Shown: positions 11,298-21,401 of the stretch, one piece after another
Numbering within the stretch: position 1 is the stretch's first letter
How the letters are laid out: each line of letters begins with the position of its first letter
NCBI RefSeq assembly: GCF_030272615.1
Contig: NC_081406.1
Coordinates: forward strand, 169,167,861 to 169,231,860
DNA length: 64,000 nt
Source of the DNA: Cryptomeria japonica
Taxonomy: Eukaryota > Streptophyta > Pinopsida > Cupressales > Cupressaceae
Direction of reading: 5' to 3'
Program-made: the position numbers and the translations under genes
Notes under the pieces: generated by a model
Databases searched by the model: none
What the model saw: the letters and a program-made list of their open reading frames with translations, nothing else
Told to the model about the DNA's origin: nothing

Positions 11298-13566
11298 TTA
11301 AAATTACTTAGTGGAGTCAGAACGACAAGCAGAATCAACCATTGCCTACCCTAACCTATTCTTGCATGTAGCTTATTGAAGAGACCAGTGTAATCTACCT
11401 GATTGTTGAATTGACAAGTAAACTCTATTTTTTCTCCTGCCACATTTTGAATTTGAAATATGCACGGTAATCTATGTCATTTAAGAGATATAAAACGTAG
11501 CGGCCAACTAGTTAAAATTGGCTTTGAGATATATGGCAACAAGACACTCTTACATATGGACGTCTCGATTGGTCGAAGAATTGACGTCTTGGTTAGTCCA
11601 ACAATTGACAATTGTTGTTTGCCCTCTCCCCATCAAGAATTTGAATTTGAATTTTCAACATTAAGTTTAACCATACGAAACAAAAGTATAGCGACCGACT
11701 TGGCAACTGAGGTGGCACTTGTCTTTCTTTGGAAGCAGGTCGTATTCGATATGAGTTGTTCGTAAATTCTAATTGGTGATGAAGCTAGATTTTAGGTGAA
11801 GCTACATTTATGGCTCCCTCAGGTGCGGTTGTCCAAGCAAGTAAACAAATATATATTTTCTATTATTATTCAACCTTTCTTTTAGTGAGATTGAGTCCAC
11901 ATTTCTATTTATTTATCATGTTTATTCATATAATAATTCTCAAATAAACATTATCTATTATTTTCCAACCTTTATTCTAATTTTGGGTCAAGTCCACACT
12001 CATGGAGTCGTCCTTGCAAGCATAATTCAACCTTCCCAAATGCAAATTTAAAAATTCAAATTTTGGTTGACTGACCCCTTCTACCTTTCTCATTCAAAGC
12101 CAACTAAATACATGTATTCACAAATTGATATCATGTGTTAGTATTCAAAGAGGTTAATTATGTTCATTCTAATAATAAAAAATCAAATATCAAAAATCTT
12201 ATTTGTATATCATATGCATCTTTAAACTACAAAAGGAGCACTAAAAGGAACCTAAGTCTATATAAGCATTCTAGGAGCACACACATATGAAGAATGGTGG
12301 ACCTTCAATCTAGTAATATATCAAATCGATTTCTCTAAATGAAGGGTCGGTTTGTGACTCAACCACACAATAACTTATCATAGGTATTTATCAATATCAC
12401 TAGACCCAAAGACATCAACAAAGAGACCAAAGATAGTGATAGGGCAAGGCGTTAAAAGACAAATAGCAAAAAGCAATAGAGGTTGAGTTTGCCATGAACA
12501 AAGGCCTAATTTTCTATCAAAAACTTGTATTAGTCTTTGAAGTTGTTGGAAAGTAAAGAAAAAGAGTATATCATGGTCATAATATGTACAATAAACTATC
12601 ATAGCCAATGGTTGATATCAAAGATTTCATGTCATATAAGTCTATCATTCATTCTTCACTCATAGAGCTAAATGCCCTTTTCCTTCTTCTTTTCTAATAA
12701 TATAAAATGGTTAATGTCTTGATCTATCAAACTCAAGCTTAATTTTATGTTTATTCTAGGTTAATGTGATTATGTCTATAAATCTTCTTGGAATACCCTA
12801 GAATAAGCCTAGGAAAAGCATACTTGCCTTACATAATCAACCTAGTTCCTAGCACTTTGTCACAACTAGGGTTTCAAATATGATAACTCTATTTTCTACA
12901 CTTATTTATGGTTTTAATCTTTATTTCTTTCATCTTTAGATTGGGCTTTGAATGTAAATTGAAATATGGGTTTTACCCACCCTTCTACCCTATATTTGCT
13001 TACCATTATGGAAGCTTTTAAGGTCTGCTCCTTAGTCAATTTACGCACTTCTATATACTAAACTTACAATGTTCTTCCTTGGTTGATTTACATAGTTAAA
13101 TAAATCAAATTTATAATGGTCTTATCATTCATATCATATGACTACTCCATCCTTGATATACTTGCACAATTCTATGCTTTAAATATGAATGACTTTTTCG
13201 TGGAGAAACTATTTTTCCATAGGTTATCTTCCCTGTCCTTCATAGAATTGATTAATGATAACCCTATGATATTAGAGATACATCTATTCCATGCTTATCA
13301 CACATATTATGATATTAATGATTATTTCCCTAGCAAGGATTTATCATGTAAATTGTATATGCAAAACATTAAGTTATACTTGGGTATATGCATCTCTTAC
13401 ATGTCATAATTGTATTATGTCTATAGATACATGTGACTTGGATGAATTACCTAAAAGAAGGATAAATAATTTGTATGTTAATCATGTAAATAAGTTCAAA
13501 TCTACATAATAAACAACAAAGAAAATTCACAAGACAAGGTATACCCTAAGAAAACCCATTTGAAAA
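11298..13566. other. Non-coding stretch between the LINE tail and the LTR element
   Basis: Only short ORFs occur, the longest being 101 codons at 11460-11765 (plus) and 97 codons at 13116-13409. Neither shows a family motif, and both sit in AT-rich sequence. I see no promoter, terminator or element ends. Confidence 0.5.
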
Positions 13567-13877
13567 TGTTGGTGTAAATAATTATTCATCTTGGATATTA
13601 TTACACCTTACTTAAGTTTACTTAGAAAATGCATTTCATAGTAGTTTGGGTATGAGACACTTGGGTGTTTGTGCCACATTGGGATAGTGTGTGTAGGAGA
13701 ATTTCCACCTTTTATGGTGTTGATCTTGTTGTTACACTCCACATTCAGTGGGTGATCCACCTCATGTGGAATATTATATTGTTTCTCCTACCTACCCACA
13801 CCTATTTCCTACCTTACCTTGTTTCTTATTGAGCCACATGTCATGTTTGTGTGATCACATATCCATATAGCCTTGCC

Positions 13878-13884
13878 TATATAA
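13878..13884 (+). promoter_or_regulatory. LTR TATA box
   Basis: TATATAA in the context gcctatataagcaggctc. The same sequence is conserved at 17623-17629 in the 3' LTR, so it is probably the element's Pol II core promoter. Confidence 0.7.
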
Positions 13885-14033
13885 GCAGGCTCATATTCAT
13901 TGTATGCAACATCGCTTGATGATCCAATTGATCAGTATTTTCATCTTGATAGAATACAATTTATTTCTATCATCTATTTTTTTCTCTCTTATTTTTGCTT
14001 TCCATTGCCTCTTGATCTTGGCAAAATCTCACA

Positions 14034-14045
14034 TGGTATCAGAGC
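14034..14045 (+). repeat. Primer-site motif captured inside the LTR
   Basis: TGGTATCAGAGC, identical to the true primer site at 14062. It is part of a 28 bp tandem duplication that begins at about tctcacatgg. The 3' LTR carries it as TGGTATCAGAGT (17779-17790). Confidence 0.9.
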
Positions 14046-14061
14046 TGGTCCATGTCTCACA

Positions 14062-14073
14062 TGGTATCAGAGC
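14062..14073 (+). promoter_or_regulatory. Primer binding site for initiator-Met tRNA
   Basis: TGGTATCAGAGC directly follows the LTR end as defined by the GAAAA target duplication. This is the standard complement of the 3' end of plant initiator tRNA-Met. Confidence 0.92.
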
Positions 14074-14881
14074 CATTAGAGTGCCATTGGTTTGCTAATT
14101 GAGAGAAATTTAGGGTTTGCATTTTGGAGATTTCTATTACAGGTTTTTATTGAAGCTTGATGGGTCAAATCTGAGGTTACCATTGGATTTAGGAGGTCCA
14201 AGAAAGTCATTTTTGCCTTTTGTTTAATCAAAATTGAACTTCGGAGGCCAAATCTAGAGGCATTTGAAGTTTGACGCTATGGCGGAAATTTTCCAGAAAT
14301 TATAATTTTGCAAGCAATTTTCAAATAGAGATATCTCACTCATCCGAACTTGTTTTTTCGAGCTATTTTTTTTGTTTTAGAGTAGAATTGCGTGATCTGT
14401 ACAGTGGTATAGGAGGTTTCTGATTTTTGGATACAGGTTTTTTGGAAATCATGAAATCCTGATCTTTACAACTTTGGAGGCTTCATTTGCACTCATATGG
14501 ACTCCTTTTCAGGTGCCATTTTTTGAAAGTGCATATTTTTTCATCTACTTTTATAATCTGCCATATGTTTGGAGTGATTTTATGTAGAAATTGTACTTTC
14601 AGTATTTGGCCATTTTTGGCATATTTGGTACTTGTATTTTTCTTGGATCTCAGTTTAGATCACTAGCAGTATTTGTTGAAGTCTCTTAGATCTCATTTTG
14701 AGAAGCTGTAAATTGAAATCAGAAGTCCATTTTGTATTGTTTTGCAAGTGGCCCATTGTATACGCACTAAGTATAAAGTGCCAAAATCACCATTTTGGGG
14801 GGATTTCTTGATTGAGTATTTTGGGGGGGTGTCTTGTGTGATTGTGCCTCTCTCTATCTTGTGTTTTTTCATTTTGGTGCT

Positions 14882-16255
14882 ATGGGTTCTCCTAAATTTC
14901 CACTTTTAACTCCTCATAATTATGCATCATGGAAGATTAAAGCATGGAGTAAACTAATGGAAAAAGGACTCATTCATTATGTAAATGAAACTATTACAAC
15001 ACCACTTGATCCTAAGGCTGATCCTAATGCTCAAATTGAATGGCTTACTAAGAATGCTATGGCACTTAGAACTCTTAGAAAGTATGTATCAGATGACCTC
15101 ATTTTTCACATTGATAAGTGTACAATTAAAGAGGCTTGGGATATTTTTAAGAAATTGTATGGTCAAGTTGATGAGATTAAGGGCTACAAGCTTGGTAGTG
15201 AACTCACAACTTTGGATCCCAAGGATTTTGATACAATCCAAGATTATGTCACAAAAGCAACTGAGTTAAGAGCAAAGCTAAAGGATTGTGGAATTGACAA
15301 AAAGGATGTTCAATTGGTTTATAACTTGCTGGACAAGCTTCCTTCAGAGTATGCAGCCTTTGTATCTAGCATTCACACCCATAGGTTAGCTCAAGGTTCC
15401 TCATACACTTCTCCCTCATTTGATTCATTCATGGAGATGTTGATACTTGAAAAATCTAAGTTGACCACGATGGGGATTCTCAAATCTTCAAAGTCACAAG
15501 CTTTGGTGGCTAACAAAGCGAATCAAAGTAATCAAGGAAAAGGCAAGAATCAAAAGCAACCTAAGTCAAAACCACATCAAGATGGAGCACAATCTTCCTC
15601 TCCACAACAAGGTGATTCACCATTCTCACCTAAGAGGAAATCATATAAGGACAATCTTTTTTGTGGATATTGCAAGAAGTTAGCACATGATGAACATCAT
15701 TGTTATAAGAAGGATATTGATGAGTTGAAGAATCTTCTTGAGAAGAATAGAATCAACCTACCTTCTAGAATGTCTACATCGGCTTCTTCTTCCAAGGATA
15801 AAGGAAAGGATCACTCTTTTGGGACAAATAAAGGAAACGGACAAGCTCTTTGTGCTACTACAAGTCATGATTTAAGGAGATGGCTTCTAGATTTAGGGGC
15901 TTCTCATCATATGGCATCTTCGCAATCTATGTTTTCTACATTTGAGCCTTGCCACATGCCATAGATTTTGATGGTCAATCATACATACATGGATGTGATT
16001 GGGAAAGGATGTATTGCCATTGGGGATAACTCCTTCAATGATGTGTTGTGTGTACCCCACTTGACAAATAATCTTCTTTCCATCTATCAAATCACACATG
16101 GGGCAACTAGGAAAACTGTGGAGTTCACACCTGATTCAGTTATCATTAGAGACTTGGAGAGTGGAGCTATCATTGCGACAGGGGTGGTTGATCATTCATC
16201 TTGGTTGTACTCTTTTTCAGATTTTGGTCTTATTGATTGGGTTGATTCTTGTTGA
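14882..16255 (+). pseudogene. Copia-type gag with partial protease
   Basis: The likely start is the ATG at 14882 (MGSPKFPLL), 16 codons inside the longer open frame that begins at 14834, because Copia gags begin with a short lead to an NYASWK-type motif. The capsid region (KLYGQVDEIKGYKL and LLDKLPSEYAAF) is followed by a Lys/Gln/Ser-rich linker and one zinc knuckle, CX2CX4HX4C, near 15664-15705. The protease start WLLDLGAS (near 15885) has Leu where the family usually has Ser or Thr after the catalytic Asp. A TAG at 15962-15964 interrupts the protease, and the same frame continues to a TGA at 16253-16255 with the rest of a protease-like fold (VLCVPHLTNNLLS). It is probably not functional in this copy. 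Gag would package RNA in cytoplasmic particles. Confidence 0.9.
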
Positions 16256-17093
16256 TGATTCAGATTTTGAGGAGAACTTTGGGTATTTGAACTTGGGGAT
16301 TCTCACATGTGACCCCGTTCTTGAGCCTTGCATTTCATCTCCTTCTATTGATATCACACCACTTATTGCACCTGATGATGCAGCTAGTGCGACAGTTTTG
16401 CCTTCTTATGATTCAGTGCAACATGACATTTCATGTCTTCCAGCTTCAGTTGATTGGGATGCCTACTTGACAGACATTGCAGGTTTGTTTGTGGACTCCT
16501 ACATTGCAGATTTGGGAGACACCATTCCTGACATTCATCTTCTCTTTGATGAAGATGATCCTTCTTTGATTGTTGTGAGGGATAACTCTAACCCTCTTGT
16601 GCATTCTCTACATGATCAATCTTTAGAGGTTGATATGATTGTGGATACTTTTGTACAACACTTGGAGGAGGTCTCTTTATCTTTTGAGGAGACATATGAG
16701 TCTTTGGATATTGTTCTACATTCATCTCCACTAGATCTTGGAGTGCCTTTTTCAGCAGTGTGGCACAGTTTACCACCTTTGGAGGGGGTACCTTTCAGCA
16801 TCGACATGGGGACACTTGAGCAGTTTTCAGAGATTCCTTACATCATGAGTATTTTTTCTCCATCTTCCCTTCATGGTTGGGGAGACTTCAAGGATACACC
16901 TTTGGTTTTGTTTCTTCCTAAGGGGAGGAACATGGTTCGACGTTCATGGAGCAATTTCTTCATTCATCTTCGAGCTTCTATCATTGGTGTGGATTCCACA
17001 TTGAGGGGGGGCTTCCTACTCTCTCTTCTTCTTCTCTCATATGGGGGGGACTTTTTCCTCACATGGGGTTTTGTTCCTCACATACTTCTATGA
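16256..17093 (+). CDS. Unknown acidic ORF in place of Copia pol
   Basis: It follows the protease remnant in the next reading phase, which is open from about 16098. Only the part after about 16250 is outside the protease, about 280 codons ending at TGA 17091-17093. The text is rich in Asp, Glu, Ser, Leu and Pro (for example SPSIDITPLIAP and LFDEDDPSLIVV), with no RT, integrase or RNase H motif and no zinc ligands. The C-terminal part becomes hydrophobic (LLSLLLLS), which may be read-out into the non-coding end. No ATG clearly starts it, so it may have been expressed as a gag-protease extension by frameshift. I do not recognise the family. It is the longest open frame in this element after gag and stays free of stops. 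Confidence 0.55.
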
Positions 17094-17300
17094 GAGTTAT
17101 TTGTATCTAGTTTTCATCTCTCTTTTGGGGGAGGGTTTTTTCCCATTGGGTTTTTCTCTCTTTCCCCGCTTTGTGAGAGATTTCATTGGTTTGTATGCAT
17201 TTTCATTTGTACATGGATACCTAACATGGCCTAGTAGTTGGGACCCATTTTGCATTGCTTAGTTGCATTGTAGAATTAAGTGCATTCCCCTAAGTTGCAC

Positions 17301-17311
17301 TTAAGGGGGGG
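17301..17311 (+). promoter_or_regulatory. Polypurine tract
   Basis: ttaaggggggg immediately precedes the 3' LTR start TGTTGG. This is the expected position for the plus-strand primer. Confidence 0.88.
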
Positions 17312-17806
17312 TGTTGGTGTAAATAATTATTCATCTTGGATATTATTACACCTTACTTAAGTTTACTTAGGAAATGCATTTCATAGTAGTTTGGGTATGA
17401 GACACTTGGGTGTTTGTGCCACATTGGGATAGTGTGTGTAGGAGAATTTCCACCTTTTATGGTGTTGATCTTGTTGTTACACTCCACATTCAGTGGGTGA
17501 TCCACCTCATGTGGAATATTATATTGTTTCTCCTACCTACCCACACTTATTTACTACCTACCCTTGTTTCTTATTGAGCCACATGTCATGTTTGTGTGCT
17601 CACATATCCATATAGCCTTGCCTATATAAGCAGGCTCATATTCGTTGTATGCAACATCACTTGATGATCCAGTTGATCAGTATTTTCATCTTGATAGAAT
17701 ACAGTTTATTTCTATCATCTATTTTGTTCTCTCTTATTTATTCTTTCCATTGCCTCTTGATCTTGGCAAAATCTCACATGGTATCAGAGTTGGTCCATGT
17801 CTCATA
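17312..17806 (+). repeat. 3' LTR of the gag-protease element
   Basis: 495 bp, matching 13567-14061 with about 15 substitutions. It ends CATA where the 5' copy has CACA. It is followed by GAAAA at 17807-17811. Confidence 0.95.
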
Positions 17807-18218
17807 GAAAAAGTATCCATCCTCTTAAGCACAATCAATGTATTTATATCAAAAGTAAAATAATTATAATACACATAGATATCAATGCTCTATTGATATA
17901 AAGATACCTTCAACCACTAACTTCTAGACTCAATCCAATAACGTCATAACTACTGTAAATACTAGTGCATCACCAACCTCTATTACAATCATCCAATATA
18001 TAGGCAAGAACCATAAATGGTTTAAAATTCCATGTGCCAAAATCATGAGCTAAAGGTGGGAGCTAAATTTAGGGCATAAATTCCAACACTCAAATCCTTG
18101 TGAGTCAACATTTTAGGAATAGAATACAAGACCCTCAAGACATAGATTTATCCACAAGTGTGGGACCTTCATTTTGAACTCTTTTGTATCATTACAAGAT
18201 GATCTTACATTTCATAAG
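17807..18218. other. Non-coding flank
   Basis: It begins with the target duplication GAAAA of the preceding element. No gene is seen. Confidence 0.5.
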
Positions 18219-18533
18219 TGTTAGATTGATCTAGTACTCTAATGCTTAATCTTACTTATGCCATGTTCTTTATCATGTGTTAATTCATATGATGAGGACA
18301 AGTGGCATGATCTAGTCATTTTATCCTCATTCAGGGTTAATTAGTGTTACTTTATTTAGCTTTTTGTTTTTCTTTTATAAGGATTCATTGTATCATTATT
18401 ATATATTTAGGATATTTGTATAATCAATATGATTCATCTTTGTGGGTCAATTTGGTCTTCATAGTCTAGCTATTTCTCTATGTGACTACATGTGATCCTC
18501 AAGAGCTATGGATTTGAGGGATCAACTCTAACA
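18219..18533 (+). repeat. Copia-type LTR (315 bp), 5' or solo
   Basis: It starts TGTTAGATTGATC and ends GATCAACTCTAACA, which are inverted repeats of each other apart from one base gap. The end is directly followed by TGGTATCA, the first part of an initiator-Met primer site. A TATA-like tttataagg lies near 18375. No partner LTR or gag could be identified downstream, so the element was probably truncated near 19398. Confidence 0.75.
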
Positions 18534-19398
18534 TGGTATCAAACTTCAAATCTAGAATTTCTTAATTATTTTTTGAGAGATCTGGACTTAGATGAATTTT
18601 GTGTACCTTGTGGAGCCAAACAGACCTCACTATTGCATATTAAAGGCCCAAAAATCTAAGGATCACTTATCAATTTACCAAAATTATAAGTTAAAATATT
18701 TTGAAACATTTTTCTTGGGGCTCAAATTTCAAAGGCATTTGAATTTGGCATATTTGTACAAATCCACACATTATATGGTGCCTTACATGTCCTTGGAAAA
18801 AAAATAGTAAATCTCCCCTATATCTGCAATTTCTAGCTAGTGGTGAAAAAAAAATAGGTAATTTTTTTAAGGTTTCAATTTGTTTTACAATAGATTTGGA
18901 GAACTTTCTAGCATTTGTTTTTCATTTCGAGTGGGCCAAATACTTGGTTTTCTAGCATTTTATTCTCTAGTGGATTTTTGGGGGTTTTAGAATATTTCAA
19001 TGCCAATTTAGCCTCCAAGCATGCATTATGAGTTTCCTCGCGAAGTGTTTAGCCTCTTCAAAGCATTTTTTACATGTAACGGTGAGTATTTAAACAATAC
19101 TAGTAATGGTGTAGACTTTATTTTTTCAATGCCTCCATTATTCTTCTTCCTGACATATTTCAAAATTTTGTGGTATTTGTTTATCTCACTAATGTGTTTT
19201 ATTTTGGCAAGATCCGATTCTTGGAAAACTTGATTGATTTTTTTTGTTGTGGCTTATATTTTTTTATAGATTGATGATTACAACTTACTCATGACTATTG
19301 TGATCAATTATTAATGCTAGCTAGGTTCTATTCGACAAGTTTTTGTGCATATTTGGTCAATGTTATTGGTTTTTTTTCATTTCTTTTCATAGTATTTA
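18534..19398. other. Remnant downstream of the 315 bp LTR, no gene
   Basis: It starts with a degraded primer site (tggtatcaaac). Short frames only. It probably represents untranslated leader of the Copia element, ending where similarity to the giant Gypsy-type LTR starts. Confidence 0.4.
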
Positions 19399-19610
19399 TC
19401 ATATGCACTAAACAAATTGGTATATGCGTCATTTTGGTGATTGTATGTGCTATTTTGGTGATTGTATGTGCTATTATGGTGATTGTATGCATTATTCTGT
19501 CTTTCGTACACGCTGAAGTTCTGGTCATAAGCGTTGAAATATTAATCATATGCATTGAGTAATTAGTCATATGCGCTATAATAAGTACCATTTGAGCTAT
19601 TCTTTGTTGT
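19399..19610. repeat. Iterated CATATGCGCT-like motif array, copy 1
   Basis: Variants of catatgcgct or tgtatgcgctatt recur about every 18-30 bp (near 19400, 19421, 19444, 19464, 19484, 19548 and 19569). The core CATATG is palindromic. Confidence 0.75.
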
Positions 19611-21238
19611 CTGTATTATTTTGCCTTCTAGAGTTTGTAGTTTGATCTTTTGGATTCTCAGTCTGTTTAGGGGGTTTGCCCAAAGGTCGTGTCGTACTTC
19701 TGAGTGCTCTTGGTTGTCCAGAGTAGAGATTTAATATAATATGTGATTATTTGTTTGGTTGCAAGATGTATAATACCTTGCTACGATGATGGTTCTTTGC
19801 TTTATGAGATCTATGTAACCATGTTGGATTGTGTTATTGGCTCAATGTGTATTTATGATTTTCTATCTTGGTTAGCCAGATTTTTGTTTATGAGCTTCAT
19901 TGTTTGAGTAGGGAGAGTGGGCTTCCATGAGTCTACCGAGGTCACAAGGAATAGGCTGCTAAGATTCTTGAGTAAGAGAGTCAGGGTCTAGATTGATTAG
20001 ATAGCTCATTGGAGGTTTTCCATTGTAATTGATAAGTGATAACATAATAATTAATCTTAGGTAGAGTAACTCATCTAAACAAGATAATAAATGTGTTGAG
20101 TGGTGCCTATCTCATGGATCAGATATCGGAGTGAGGTAGAGGATCTGGTAATCGGGTAAACTGAACTCCTTGATTTCCTCAAAGGTTGAGATGATTCCGC
20201 ATGTGTATCCTATGTGGTAGCATGTGATGACACTCTTTCCCTATATTTTGATTCTAGTTCCTTTTATCTTGTTGAATTGCCTCTGGTGTTCTCTTGGTTG
20301 TTTGGTATGTTTCTCCTCGGTTGAGTTAGAGTTGTTTTATCATTGGTTGATAGGTGTCAACTTAGATCTAGAGTGTGTGTGGGATCTTGTGTCATCTCCT
20401 AGCATGGGGGGTGGTTCCTTTGGTTCAACATGGTTGGGTGGTTGGTGTTTGTCGATGCTTTTCTTGGATGCTTGCGTGGATGTGGATCTCTTATCTCTTC
20501 ATTTCGTGGATGGATATTTGTAGGATATTATTGATCATGATTCATTTGACATGTATATGTAATTGTAAATGGGAGCTTTGCTCATTGTTGTTAAAACATT
20601 GTAATCATGTATCTAGTAGATGCTATTAGGAAAATCATGTTTTATATGTATCTTGAGAATGATTCATTAATTGGAAATATTGATATTGAAATATGGATTT
20701 GTACCTTGTATTTAGATGATGTAATTGGTTCATATTGTTATGGTTAAATGAAGGGGTAATTGGTATTTATATGTGATTGTAATGCTTAAGGAAATGATTG
20801 GTTGGGTTTAGCAGCATTTGGTATTGGTGCTTTAAAATGAATCTAATGGGAAGGTTAGAATAATCATAGATCTTTCTAGGATAAAGTAATGAATTCATGT
20901 ATGGTTGTGTGAAAGGAATTAATGATAGTGAGTTAGTTTGCTTTTGGATTGTGGAAGTAAATATGTTATCATGTTTAGAATTGGATAAGTGGTTAGTTAA
21001 GTAGCGGCATTGAGGTACCCTAGGGAAGGTAGATCATTATTATGTTTTAAATCCACTTGCGTATTATGGTTTGTATGTTATGTCTATGATGTGTAATTGT
21101 TGTTGTAATAAATGCATATGAGTAGTTGATTATGTATGCTGCATTAGAGTATATGATGTTTAAAAAAATTTGTTATCTCTATTTTGCATGTTAGTGTATT
21201 TTTGTAGGGTATATTGGTAGGCATTACATTTGGTATCA
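19399..21238 (+). repeat. 5' LTR, truncated at its 5' side
   Basis: It is co-linear with 28255-30076 with many substitutions and small indels, so it is older than the 13.6 kb element. Open frames within it (for example 20224-20523) are not preserved as frames in the partner copy. Confidence 0.85.
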
Positions 21239-21240
21239 GA

Positions 21241-21252
21241 TCCCATGTTCAT
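21241..21252 (+). promoter_or_regulatory. Primer binding site
   Basis: TGGTATCAGATC two bases after the LTR end. It matches the initiator-Met complement except for one base. Confidence 0.82.
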
Positions 21253-21401
21253 ACACTGGGTACTCTGGTTTCACATGAGCCCATTTAGCGTGTTAGCACT
21301 TTAGCATGGGGTAGCCCAACGGTTTACCCCTGATTATTGTTTTCTTGCATTTAGTTTCTTTAGATTTCATCTTATAGTATTTTGTGTTTTGCTTAGACAA
21401 G

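Larger units (their letters stand above)
13567..14061 (+). repeat. 5' LTR of the gag-protease element
   Basis: 495 bp, TG to CA. It pairs with 17312-17806 at a constant offset of 3745 bp. It carries a TATA-like box, and unusually a second copy of the primer-site motif inside its 3' end. Confidence 0.95.
13567..17806 (+). mobile_element. Non-autonomous Copia-type LTR retrotransposon, complete copy
   Basis: The 4240 bp element has matching 495 bp LTRs (13567-14061 and 17312-17806) starting TGTTGG and ending CACA or CATA. It is flanked by the 5 bp target-site duplication GAAAA (13562-13566 and 17807-17811). It has an initiator-Met tRNA primer site, a polypurine tract, a Copia-type gag and the two halves of a Copia-type protease. 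Integrase, reverse transcriptase and RNase H are absent; an acidic unknown ORF takes their place. By eye the LTRs differ at about 15 of 495 positions with no net length change, so they are about 97 percent identical. Mobilisation would have needed enzymes from a related full element. The intact ends argue against simple decay of a full-length copy. Confidence 0.93.

Noticed and set aside
13116-13409. 97-codon plus-strand ORF, Tyr/Ile-rich
   Set aside because: Biased composition from AT-rich DNA and no motif.
14034-14073. Possible tRNA gene because of the tRNA-complementary motif
   Set aside because: Only 12 bases match and no cloverleaf can be formed; it is a retroelement primer site.
20224-20523. 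Plus-strand 99-codon ORF in the giant LTR, with a relative at 29136-29378
   Set aside because: The two LTR copies differ by frame-changing indels and no domain is seen; it is LTR non-coding sequence.
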